A stretch of 64,000 nucleotides of DNA from positions 806,001 to 870,000 of the forward strand of contig NZ_QHKL01000003.1 of assembly GCF_003947415.1 (NCBI RefSeq). Direction: 5' to 3'. The notes beneath the pieces are model-generated. The model ran no database searches and was not told the origin of the DNA. It saw nothing but the letters and a program-made list of their open reading frames with translations. The position numbers and the translations under genes are program-made. This stretch comes from Amycolatopsis sp. WAC 01376 (GTDB taxonomy: Bacteria > Actinomycetota > Actinomycetes > Mycobacteriales > Pseudonocardiaceae). Each line of letters opens with the position of its first letter. Within the stretch, counting starts at the first letter, position 1. Positions 34,804 to 42,419 of the stretch are shown in pieces.

Positions 34804-35577
34804 ATGAGCGAACCCATCCTCGAACTGAAGCAGCTGAACAAGAGCTTCGGGCCGGTCCACGTCCTCCACGACGTGGACTTCAACGTGCGGGCAGGCGAGG
34901 TCACCGCGCTGGTCGGCGACAACGGTGCCGGAAAGTCCACTTTGGTCAAGTCGATCGCCGGGATCCACGGCTACGACTCGGGCACGGTGAAGTTCCAGGG
35001 CGAACCGGTGAACATCCACGGCCCGCGTGACGCCGCGGATCTGGGGATCGAGGTCGTCTACCAGGACCTCGCCCTCGCCGAGAACCTCGACATCGTGCAG
35101 AACATGTTCCTCGGCCGGGAACGCGGCAGCAAATGGCTGCTCGACGAGGCCAGCATGGAGAAGGCCGCCCGCGAGACGCTCGCCTCGCTGTCGGTCCGCA
35201 CCGTGAAGTCCGTCCGCACGCCCGTTTCGGCCCTCTCGGGTGGGCAGCGGCAGACCGTCGCGATCGCCAAATCCGTGCTGTGGGACTCGAAGGTGGTGCT
35301 GCTCGACGAGCCGACCGCCGCGCTCGGTGTCGCGCAGACCCGTCAGGTGCTCGACCTCGTCCGCCGCCTCGCGGAGCAGGGCCTCGGTGTGGTGCTGATC
35401 AGCCACAACATGGCCGACGTCTTCGAGGTCGCCGACCGTATCGCGGTGCTCTACCTCGGCCGTCTCGTCGCCGAGGTGCACACCAAGGACGTCACCCACG
35501 GCCAGGTCGTGGAACTGATCACCGCCGGCCGATCCGGCGACCTCGGCCTTGCCCGCCCCGAAGCCGCCGTCCTCTAG
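34804..35577 (+). CDS. xylG: Sugar ABC transporter ATP-binding protein (single-domain XylG)
   Basis: This 257-residue ATPase has Walker A GDNGAGKST (38-46), signature ALSGGQRQT, Walker B VVLLDEPTAALG and the H-switch ISHNM. E. coli XylG and RbsA are two-domain proteins of ~500 residues; this is the single-domain actinobacterial form, which probably works as a homodimer. It lies between the binding protein and the permease. Confidence 0.9.
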   Translation: MSEPILELKQLNKSFGPVHVLHDVDFNVRAGEVTALVGDNGAGKSTLVKSIAGIHGYDSGTVKFQGEPVNIHGPRDAADLGIEVVYQDLALAENLDIVQNMFLGRERGSKWLLDEASMEKAARETLASLSVRTVKSVRTPVSALSGGQRQTVAIAKSVLWDSKVVLLDEPTAALGVAQTRQVLDLVRRLAEQGLGVVLISHNMADVFEVADRIAVLYLGRLVAEVHTKDVTHGQVVELITAGRSGDLGLARPEAAVL

Positions 35578-35600
35578 AACCAGGCGAGAAAGAACCGGAA

Positions 35601-37061
35601 ATGACTGAGACACCCGCAAAGCCCGCCTCGCCGGAGGGGGGCAAGCCGACGGCAGCCGCGCTCAACCCGTCGGCGGCCATCACGGATTTCGGCATCGACA
35701 CGACATCGATGTCAACGCGCGAGGCGGTCGGTGACTACTTCTCCCGGCTCAAGGCGGGGCAGCTGGGTTCCCTCCCGGCGCTGCTCGGCCTGCTCGTGCT
35801 GGTGATCGTGTTCGCTTCGCTGTCGGACACCTTCCTCACGATGAACAACATCGCGAACCTGATGGCACAGGGCGCCGGCAAGGCGATCATCGCGATGGGC
35901 ATCGTGTTCGTCCTGCTGCTCGGCGAGATCGACCTGTCCGCGGGTACCGCGTCCGGCGTCACCGCCGCCGTCCTCGCGATGCATTACGTGCGCGACGGAA
36001 ACCTGTTGGGCGGCATGGGGAACGGCGTGTTCATCGCGTTTCTCGTCGTGCTCGCGATCGCCGCGCTGCTCGGCGTGATCCTGCGGATCTGGGCGGGTGT
36101 CGGCTTCGCCGTACTCGCCATCGCGCTGGTGCTGTCGGGAGCCGCGGCCAACCCGTGGATCGAGATGCTGCTCGCGGTCAGCGTCGGTGGCGCGATCGGT
36201 GTCCTCACCGGGTTCCTCGTCTCGAAGATCGGGATGCCCTCGTTCGTCGTGACGCTGGCGCTCTTCCTCGCCTGGCAAGGGGTCATCCTCCAGTTCATCG
36301 GTGAGGGCGGCACGCTCGGCATCAGTACCTCGGACGTGTTGTTCAAGGTCGCCAACGGCAACCTGTCCACCATGGGCAGCTGGATCCTCTTCCTGATCGC
36401 GGCCGGTGGTTTCGCCGCGGTGTCACTGGGCCAGCACTTCTCCCGGCTCAAACGCGGCCTGGTCACCCAGCCGACGCCGATGGTGCTGTTCAAGGTCGGC
36501 GCGATCGGCGTGGTCGCCGCGATCGCGACCTATCTGCTGACGCTGAACCGCGCGCCGAACCCGAACATCGTCATCTCCGGCGTCCCGTACGTCGTGCCGA
36601 TCGTGCTCGGCCTGCTGGTGCTCGGCACCTACGTGCTCAACCGCACGCAGTACGGCCGCCACATCTACGCGGTCGGCGGCAACCGTGAGGCGGCGCGGCG
36701 CGCCGGTATCAACGTCGAGAAGATCCGCGCTTCGGTGTTCGTCATCTGCTCGGCGGTGGCGGCGATCGGCGCGATCGTCTACTCGTCGAAGGTCGGTTCG
36801 GTCGACCCGCAGGCCGGTGGCCTCAACACGCTGCTGTTCGCGGTCGGTGCCGCCGTCATCGGTGGTACGTCGCTGTTCGGCGGCAAGGGCCGGGTCGTCG
36901 ACGCGGTGATCGGTGGCCTCGTGCTGGCGGTCGTGGAGAACGCGCTGGGCCTGCTGAAACAGTCGGCGGCGGTGGTCAACATCGTCACCGGTTTGGTGCT
37001 GCTTCTCGCGGCCACGGTGGACGCGCTGTCCCGGCGCCGCGCGGCTGCGTCGCCGCGCTGA
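35601..37061 (+). CDS. xylH: Sugar ABC transporter permease (XylH-like)
   Basis: This 486-residue inner-membrane permease of the BPD_transp_2 family has 10-12 hydrophobic segments after a ~50-residue soluble leader. LLGEIDLSAGTASGVTA and NREAARRAGINVEKIR (the ATPase-contact loop) are typical of ribose/xylose permeases. It is longer than RbsC (~320), as is XylH. ATG 35601 follows a weak AGAAAG site. Together with the two genes upstream it forms a complete importer. Confidence 0.9.
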   Translation: MTETPAKPASPEGGKPTAAALNPSAAITDFGIDTTSMSTREAVGDYFSRLKAGQLGSLPALLGLLVLVIVFASLSDTFLTMNNIANLMAQGAGKAIIAMGIVFVLLLGEIDLSAGTASGVTAAVLAMHYVRDGNLLGGMGNGVFIAFLVVLAIAALLGVILRIWAGVGFAVLAIALVLSGAAANPWIEMLLAVSVGGAIGVLTGFLVSKIGMPSFVVTLALFLAWQGVILQFIGEGGTLGISTSDVLFKVANGNLSTMGSWILFLIAAGGFAAVSLGQHFSRLKRGLVTQPTPMVLFKVGAIGVVAAIATYLLTLNRAPNPNIVISGVPYVVPIVLGLLVLGTYVLNRTQYGRHIYAVGGNREAARRAGINVEKIRASVFVICSAVAAIGAIVYSSKVGSVDPQAGGLNTLLFAVGAAVIGGTSLFGGKGRVVDAVIGGLVLAVVENALGLLKQSAAVVNIVTGLVLLLAATVDALSRRRAAASPR

Positions 37062-37072
37062 GTCCGCATGGA

Positions 37073-38254
37073 ATGATGAAGCCCGTGACCAGCACACCCG
37101 TTGCACGACCAGACGAGGTGCGCAGGCACAACCGCACGACCTTGCTCCGGTTGCTGCACGTCAGCGGCCCGAGCACCAGGGCGACCCTGGCCACCGAGCT
37201 GGGGCTCAACCGCAGCACCATCAAGACCCTCGTCGACGGCCTCGCGGAAGCGGGGGTCGTCGAGGAGCGGGTCCCGAGGCCGGGACGAGGGGCGGGCCGC
37301 CCCTCGCTCCTGGTCCTGCCGCAGCCGCACGCGGCGGTGGTGCTCGCGGTCGACCTCCAGGTCGAACACGTGGCGATCGCGCTGGTCGGGTTCGGCGGCC
37401 AGATCCTCGGGCGCAACAGCTGGAACCTCCACGGCCGGATGCGGGAGGCAGGCGAGGTGATCACGCATGTGATCGAGTCGACCGCCGTGCTGGCCGGCGA
37501 CCTCGGTGTGCAGCCGATCGCCGCGGGGGTGTCCGTGCCCGGCGTCGTCCGCCGTGCCGACGGGCACGTCCACGAGGCGCCCAACCTGCGCTGGACCGAC
37601 GTGGCGCTCGGGGAACGGCTGGGCGGTGTGCTGCGTATTCCGATCCTGGTCGGCAACGACGCCGAACTCGGTGCCATCGCCGAACACCTGCGCGGCGCCG
37701 CACGGGGCTCGTCCGACGCCGTGTACGTCTCCGCCGACGTCGGTGTCGGGGGAGGGATCATCGCCGACGGCTCGGCGCTGCGCGGCGGCTCCGGATACGT
37801 CGGCGAGATCGGGCATATGGCGATCCGGCCGGGCGGCCGTCCCTGCTACTGCGGGTCCAGCGGCTGCTGGGAGACCGAGGTCGGCGAGGCGGCGCTGTGC
37901 CGCGCGCTCGACCTGCCGGAGGACACCCCGCGCGGGGCGATCATGTTCGAACTGCGCGAACTGGGCCGGGACCCGCACGCGGCCGAGGAGCGGCTCTCGG
38001 AGTTCGCGGAATGGCTGACGCTCGGCCTGGTGAACGTGGTCAACCTGCTCGGCCCGCAGCTGGTCGTGCTGGGTGACCTGCTCACGGTGCTGCCCGAGTC
38101 GGTCGTGCGGTCGGTGGCGGCCGAGGTCCGGCGGCGGAGCCTGGTCAGCCGGGCCGTGGGCGGGACGCAGATCGTGAGCTCGGCGCTCGGTGCCGACGTG
38201 AAGCTCCTGGGTGCGGCCGAAGCCGCCTTCGAGATGATCCTGGACACCGTTTAG
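37073..38254 (+). CDS. ROK-family transcriptional regulator (XylR-like)
   Basis: This 393-residue protein has an N-terminal winged HTH (about 20-75; TRATLATELGLNRSTIKTLV) and a C-terminal ROK sugar-binding domain with SVPGVVRRADGHVH and the zinc motif GHMAIRPGGRPCYCGSSGCW. It is downstream of the ABC genes by 11 nt and in the same transcript, an arrangement that gives feedback. It probably represses the operon through the palindrome at 33492-33518 and is released by the sugar. Start may be ATG 37073, ATG 37076 or GTG 37085. Confidence 0.88.
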   Translation: MMKPVTSTPVARPDEVRRHNRTTLLRLLHVSGPSTRATLATELGLNRSTIKTLVDGLAEAGVVEERVPRPGRGAGRPSLLVLPQPHAAVVLAVDLQVEHVAIALVGFGGQILGRNSWNLHGRMREAGEVITHVIESTAVLAGDLGVQPIAAGVSVPGVVRRADGHVHEAPNLRWTDVALGERLGGVLRIPILVGNDAELGAIAEHLRGAARGSSDAVYVSADVGVGGGIIADGSALRGGSGYVGEIGHMAIRPGGRPCYCGSSGCWETEVGEAALCRALDLPEDTPRGAIMFELRELGRDPHAAEERLSEFAEWLTLGLVNVVNLLGPQLVVLGDLLTVLPESVVRSVAAEVRRRSLVSRAVGGTQIVSSALGADVKLLGAAEAAFEMILDTV

Positions 38255-38256
38255 CT

Positions 38257-38320
38257 CGCATTTAGTCCTCTGGATGCGGTCCTTGCACACGCAACTACCG
38301 CGTTCAGAGGACTAAATGCG
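38257..38320. repeat. Family B palindrome, copy 3
   Basis: 24-nt arms (38257-38280, 38297-38320) with TTTAGTCCTCTGGATGCGG and a near-complement (two mismatches). It spans the gap between the convergent ROK and TetR genes; its right arm runs into the TetR stop codon. Confidence 0.75.
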
Positions 38321-38917
38321 GTCTTTCACGAGGCCGGACAGCAGGGCCACCAGGGCGGCCAGGGCTTTCTCCTTCGCCGCTTCGGGGTCTTCGGCGTGCG
38401 CGATCATCAGGGCCGCCTCCGCGCAGGCGCTCAGCGTGAGTTGCGCCAGCTCCGGGATCGGCGCCTCGATCAGCAGGCCGTCCGCGGCGGCGGCTTCCAA
38501 GATCTCCGTGATCAGGCCCAGCCCGTACCGGTTCTCCAGCTCGCGCCATTCCTGCCAGCCGAGGACGGAGACGGCGTCCGTGAGCGCGATCCGCACCACC
38601 TCGGGCCGCAGGCACAGGTCCAGGAACCGGCTCAGCACACCGAGCGCCCCCGACCACGGATCCTCCGTCGCCCGCAGCACGGTCTGGAGTTCTTCGGTGA
38701 TCTCCGTTTCGATCTGCTCGATGACGGCGCGGAACAGGCCCTGTTTGTCCCCGAAGTGGTGGTACAGCGCGCCGCGGGTGACGCCCGCCGCCCGGACGAT
38801 CTCGTCGGCGGGCACGGCGGCGTAACCCTGGTCGGCGAACAACGTCCGCGCCGCCGTGATCAGCGCGGCCCGCGTCGATCGCGATCGTTCGGTCTGGCTA
38901 CGTCGTGGCGTGGGCAC
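38312..38917 (-). CDS. TetR-family transcriptional regulator
   Basis: This 201-residue repressor has the TetR N-terminal HTH (about 18-62): AARTLFADQGYAAVPADEIV, then AAGVTRGALYHHFGDKQGLF. The C-terminal helical domain binds an unknown ligand. Its start lies 20 nt inside the 3' end of the upstream alpha/beta-hydrolase gene, so the pair is one operon. The perfect palindrome before the hydrolase (39769-39791) is the likely operator, giving autorepression. Confidence 0.9.
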   Translation of the reverse strand: MPTPRRSQTERSRSTRAALITAARTLFADQGYAAVPADEIVRAAGVTRGALYHHFGDKQGLFRAVIEQIETEITEELQTVLRATEDPWSGALGVLSRFLDLCLRPEVVRIALTDAVSVLGWQEWRELENRYGLGLITEILEAAAADGLLIEAPIPELAQLTLSACAEAALMIAHAEDPEAAKEKALAALVALLSGLVKDRI

Positions 38918-39761
38918 GCAGGAATTCCACCATCACGGCGCTCAGCCGCTCCGGTTGGTCCTCCGGCACGAAGGCGTAGGAGTCGTCGATCGTCTTCAGT
39001 TCGGCGTTCGGCAGGACCCCGGCGAGCTTCTCGCCCAGCCACAGCGGGAAGTGCCGGTCTTCGGGCGCCCAGGCCAGCAGGACGGGTTTCCCGAAGGCGG
39101 GCAGCCGCTCGGCGGCGGTCAGGGTGTACCGGTTGTCGATCCCGGCGAGGAACCGCGCGAGGTCTTCGCGGATCGCCCGGTCACGGCGGCTGGGCAGCAG
39201 GTAGGCGTCGAGGATGTGGCCGGGGACCGGGTGTTTGGCCAGCCAGAGGAAGTCCGTCGCCTTCAGCAGCCACCGCCAGCGCAACGCCTGGATCATCGCC
39301 GGGACGCCGCCGGGCAGGCGCGCCAGTGTGCTCAGCCCCTTGAACATCGGCGGCAGGAAGCGCTCGAAGGAATCCGACGGGGTCAGCACGACCCGGCCCA
39401 CCCGTTCCGGGCTCGTGGTCATGAGCAGCTGGGTGAGCGCGCCGCCGGTGTCGTTCGCGACCACGGTGACGTCGGTCAGGTCGAGCACCTCGAGGAAGCG
39501 CGCGATGAGCGCGGCGACCCCGGGCGGGCTCAGGTCGGCGCCGGGGACCGGGATCTCGTGCGAGCCCAGCGGCCAGTCCGGGGTCAGGCAGCGGAAACCG
39601 GCGTCGGCGACCGCGGGGGCCACCTTGCGCCAGAGCAGGCCGTTGGTGAGCAGGCCGTGCACGAAGACCACAGGAGGGCCTTCGCCGCGGTCGCGGTAGC
39701 GGATGCGGGCGCCGCCGAGGTCGGCCTCGTGCACCTCGCCGAGGAGGTCGCTGGTCGTCAT
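38898..39761 (-). CDS. Alpha/beta hydrolase
   Basis: This 287-residue alpha/beta-hydrolase-fold enzyme has the oxyanion-hole segment VVFVHGLLTNGLLW. The nucleophile elbow reads VVANDTGGALTQ, with Asp in place of the usual Ser. An Asp nucleophile is the mark of haloalkane dehalogenases and epoxide hydrolases. LLAWAPEDRHFP and the late histidine region complete the triad less clearly. ATG 39761 lies 8 nt from the TetR operator. It is co-transcribed with the TetR gene, which suggests an inducible hydrolytic or detoxifying step. Confidence 0.85.
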   Translation of the reverse strand: MTTSDLLGEVHEADLGGARIRYRDRGEGPPVVFVHGLLTNGLLWRKVAPAVADAGFRCLTPDWPLGSHEIPVPGADLSPPGVAALIARFLEVLDLTDVTVVANDTGGALTQLLMTTSPERVGRVVLTPSDSFERFLPPMFKGLSTLARLPGGVPAMIQALRWRWLLKATDFLWLAKHPVPGHILDAYLLPSRRDRAIREDLARFLAGIDNRYTLTAAERLPAFGKPVLLAWAPEDRHFPLWLGEKLAGVLPNAELKTIDDSYAFVPEDQPERLSAVMVEFLRAHATT

Positions 39762-39768
39762 GGCGACT

Positions 39769-39791
39769 AACATACATGCTGTCTGTATGTT
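39769..39791. promoter_or_regulatory. TetR operator candidate
   Basis: Perfect 8-bp arms AACATACA and TGTATGTT are separated by 7 nt (TGCTGTC). The site sits just upstream of the hydrolase-tetR operon and is AT-rich against the surrounding DNA; size and form fit TetR/AcrR operators. Confidence 0.78.
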
Positions 39792-39827
39792 TTTGGAAGC
39801 CGCGCGATGCCCGGGCCACTGCTGAGA

Positions 39828-39882
39828 TGCGCCCAATGTGGCATTTGGGACGCTGAGTGTCCCCAATGCCACATGGGGCGCA
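39828..39882. repeat. Family C palindrome, copy 2
   Basis: 23-nt arms (39828-39850, 39860-39882) with two mismatches and a loop CGCTGAGTG. It shares GTGGCATT and the CGCTGA loop with 4351-4407. It lies 3' of the DUF7455-like gene. Confidence 0.65.
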
Positions 39883-39916
39883 CCGATCGCGCCCCAGGAC
39901 CCCTGAGACAAAACAG

Positions 39917-39953
39917 GGCGGCCGGCGCGCTCCATGGGGAGCGGCCGGCCGCC
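39917..39953 (-). terminator. Intrinsic terminator of the DUF7455-like gene
   Basis: A GC-rich stem (GGCGGCCGG with CCGGCCGCC, one bulged base) is followed on the minus strand by CTGTTTTGTC, 22 nt after the stop codon. Confidence 0.7.
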
Positions 39954-39974
39954 GGGTGGTCGTGTACTGGTGGG

Positions 39975-40154
39975 CTACCGCTGAATGTCCGCGGACATTT
40001 CCTTGAGCTTCGTTTCGTGTGCGCGGGCGTGGTGACCACAGAAGAGCAACTCGCCACCGGTGCTGAGAATGGCCCGAACCTGGGCTGCAGCTCCACACCG
40101 GTCGCATCGGTCGGCAGCGGTCAGTTCGGGGCGGGTGAGCGTCGGTGAAGTCAT
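39975..40154 (-). CDS. Small zinc-ribbon-like protein (DUF7455-like)
   Basis: This 59-residue protein: MTSPTLTRPELTAADRCDRC, then AAAQVRAILSTGGELLFCGH and HARAHETKL. The CDRC and FCGHH elements could hold a zinc ion. It resembles a short conserved actinobacterial family often located near sigA. Function unknown. ATG 40154 is preceded by GGAGGGAG; an upstream in-frame ATG has no such site. It has its own terminator. Confidence 0.8.
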   Translation of the reverse strand: MTSPTLTRPELTAADRCDRCGAAAQVRAILSTGGELLFCGHHARAHETKLKEMSADIQR

Positions 40155-40418
40155 TGGAGTCTCCCTCCGTCCCGGCACCGGTGGCCCGGTGCCATCGATC
40201 CAGCTACGACCACTTCGGCACTGATGCCGGCAACGTTCGTTCCCGGCCCCGCCGTGTTCGTGCTTCCACTCTTCCAGACGTTTGGCGACCCGCAAGTGTT
40301 CCCGTGCGGGTGTCTCATTTGTCACTGGTAATTACCTCGTATGCCGTAGCGTAATCACGCAACGTAGGAGAAGACTCCCCGCCGAACCGTCTTTTCCCAC
40401 GTCAGGCACCATGCAGGC

Positions 40419-41288
40419 GTGGGTATCGCAGTCGTCCGGAACCGTCTTCCGAGCGCCCCGGCGCCGGTCTTGTTCGTTCTCAGCGGAATTTCCATGTACG
40501 CCGGTGCGGCCGTCGCCGTAGGTCTCTTTTCGGTCGCCTCACCCGCGGGGGTGGCCTGGCTTCGCTGTCTCGGAGCGGCGGTGGTCCTCCTGGCGTGGCG
40601 CAGGCCACCCCGCTCGGCGTGGACCGGGCGCACGTTCTTGCTCGCGGGTGCTTTCGGCATCGTCACCGCCGGGATGAACGTGCTCTTCTACGAGGCGATC
40701 GCGCGGTTGCCGCTCGGCACCGCGGTCGCCCTCGAGTTCACCGGGCCCGTCGTGGTGGCGGCGTTCGGTTCGCGCACCCGCCGGGACGTCTTCGCGCTGC
40801 TGCTGGTGGCGGCCGGGGTGATCGCCATCGCGGACGTCCGGCTCGAAGGCAGCCTGCTCGGTGTGCTGTTCGCGCTGGCCGCGGCGGCCGCCTGGGCGGG
40901 GTACATCCTGCTCGGGAAGCGGGTCGCCGTCGGCGGGAACGGGATCGACGGGCTGGCCGTCGGGTTCGCCGTCGGCACCGTGGTGCTGTCGCCGCTGGCG
41001 TTCGGCACCGGCGCGGTGTGGGCTTCGCCACGCCTGCTGCTGTTGGGCATCGGGGTGGGCGTGCTCTCGACCGTCGTGCCGTACGCGCTCGACCAAGTGG
41101 TCCTCCGCAAGGCAGGGCGGGCGCGGTTCGCGCTGCTGCTGGCGTTGCTGCCGGTCACGGCGGGGCTGATCGGCTTCCTGTGGCTCCGGCAGGTCCCGAC
41201 CCTGCCCGAGGCGCTCGGCACGCTGGCCGTCGTCGCCGGGGTCGCGCTGCGTTCGCCGGGGAAACGCGATGGCCCGGCGCCTTCCTGA
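40419..41288 (+). CDS. EamA/DMT-family transporter (RhtA-like)
   Basis: This 289-residue inner-membrane exporter has ten hydrophobic segments in two EamA repeats (PAGVAWLRCLGAAVVLLAWR in the first, AAAWAGYILLGKR in the second). Proteins of this type export threonine, homoserine or other metabolites. GTG 40419 is the probable start. The following acetyltransferase gene begins 47 nt after the stop. Confidence 0.88.
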   Translation: MGIAVVRNRLPSAPAPVLFVLSGISMYAGAAVAVGLFSVASPAGVAWLRCLGAAVVLLAWRRPPRSAWTGRTFLLAGAFGIVTAGMNVLFYEAIARLPLGTAVALEFTGPVVVAAFGSRTRRDVFALLLVAAGVIAIADVRLEGSLLGVLFALAAAAAWAGYILLGKRVAVGGNGIDGLAVGFAVGTVVLSPLAFGTGAVWASPRLLLLGIGVGVLSTVVPYALDQVVLRKAGRARFALLLALLPVTAGLIGFLWLRQVPTLPEALGTLAVVAGVALRSPGKRDGPAPS

Positions 41289-41334
41289 GCGGGATACTGA
41301 CCAATCTGTGGCGCTTCGAGCACCAGGAGGACAC

Positions 41335-41751
41335 GTGGCCGAGATCCGGCGGGCCGGTACCGTCGAAGAGGTCGTCGCCGCCCAGCACCTGTTCGACGGC
41401 CCGGCGCAACGGGCGGCGTCCGAGAAGTTCCTCGCGGCGGAGGAGAACCATCTCCTGATCGCCTACGAGGACGGCGAACCCGCGGGGATGATCACCGGCA
41501 CCGAGGTGACGCATCCGGACAAGGGCACCGAGATGTTCCTCAACGAACTCGACGTCAGCCCGGACTACCAGCGCCGCGGGATCGGCCGTGACCTGGTCGA
41601 CGCGCTGGCCGGGATCGCGCGGGAGCGCGGCTGCCGCGGGATGTGGGTCGGGGTCGAAAGGGACAACGAGGCCGCGCTGGCGACCTACGCTTCGGCCGGG
41701 GCGTCGAACGACGGACCGTTCATCATGCGGTCGTGGACGTTCGAAGACTGA
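41335..41751 (+). CDS. GNAT-family N-acetyltransferase
   Basis: This 138-residue acetyl-CoA-dependent transferase has the central motif ELDVSPDYQRRGIGRDLVDAL (Q/R-R-x-G-x-G/A pyrophosphate loop) and a late NEAALATYASAG motif B. The spacing and C-terminal FIMRSWTFED recall the AAC(3)-I aminoglycoside acetyltransferase group, but resistance cannot be inferred. GTG 41335 has AGGAGG 4 nt upstream. It overlaps the next gene by one base. Confidence 0.87.
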   Translation: MAEIRRAGTVEEVVAAQHLFDGPAQRAASEKFLAAEENHLLIAYEDGEPAGMITGTEVTHPDKGTEMFLNELDVSPDYQRRGIGRDLVDALAGIARERGCRGMWVGVERDNEAALATYASAGASNDGPFIMRSWTFED

Positions 41752-42419
41752 TGTCCTCCGGAATCGACGGCGACCGGACGGGGCTGTCCGGCCGCCGCTG
41801 GCTGCCCGGCGGCGAGCATCTCGTCGCCGTCGCGCGAGCCGAACTCCCGCAGAAGGACGGGCTCGCCGGGCCGTTCACCGCGCTGGCCGCCCTGCGCGCG
41901 GCGGGCTTCGACGTCGCGGGGCAGGACGAGGTCGCGGCGCTGGCGGGCACCACGCCGGAGGGGCTGTCGCGGGCGATCGGGACGCTGTCGGGCGGACGGC
42001 TCGCCGCGGTGCCCGCCACCGGGAACTGGGCGCCGCAGTCGGTGTTCATGCTCCTGGCCGCGTTGTGGCGGCTGCCGAGGGTCGCGTTGATCGCGGAGGT
42101 CGACCCGGCCGAATTCGGCGCCCACGACACGCCGGCGCGAGCGCTGCTCGACTACCTCGACACCGGTGTCCCGCCGCTGTGGTCGTCCCGCTGGCGTCCG
42201 CCCGCCGGGCATTTCGTGCTGGCGACCGGGATGCGGATCGGCGCCGAAGGAACCTTGGTGTCCGTTATGGACGGTTATCCGTCCTTGGGGGACAACGGAT
42301 TGCACGACCAGCCGGTGGAATGGATGGCCGCGGCGCTGAAGCGGATGCTGGTCGTGGTGGACGACGCCGACGCCGAGGCCGCCCTCGGCGCGATCACGAC
42401 GGCAGGTCTGTGGAGCTGA
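41751..42419 (+). CDS. DUF6885-like protein of unknown function
   Basis: This 222-residue protein begins ATG 41751, overlapping the acetyltransferase stop by one base. ELPQKDGLAGPFTALAALRA and WRPPAGHFVLATGMRI are its clearest segments, with spacing like papain/C39-type folds, but no Cys is at the expected place. It resembles a family I recall as DUF6885, tentatively. Its last 26 nt overlap the 3' end of the convergent permease gene. Confidence 0.7.
   Translation: MSSGIDGDRTGLSGRRWLPGGEHLVAVARAELPQKDGLAGPFTALAALRAAGFDVAGQDEVAALAGTTPEGLSRAIGTLSGGRLAAVPATGNWAPQSVFMLLAALWRLPRVALIAEVDPAEFGAHDTPARALLDYLDTGVPPLWSSRWRPPAGHFVLATGMRIGAEGTLVSVMDGYPSLGDNGLHDQPVEWMAAALKRMLVVVDDADAEAALGAITTAGLWS

Noticed and set aside
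38898..39935. Longer hydrolase reading frame from 39935
   Set aside because: It would translate across the TetR operator; the family start and spacing point to ATG 39761.
41335..41751. Aminoglycoside-resistance gene
   Set aside because: The resemblance to AAC(3)-I is limited to the general GNAT layout and a few end residues, so drug specificity is not supported.
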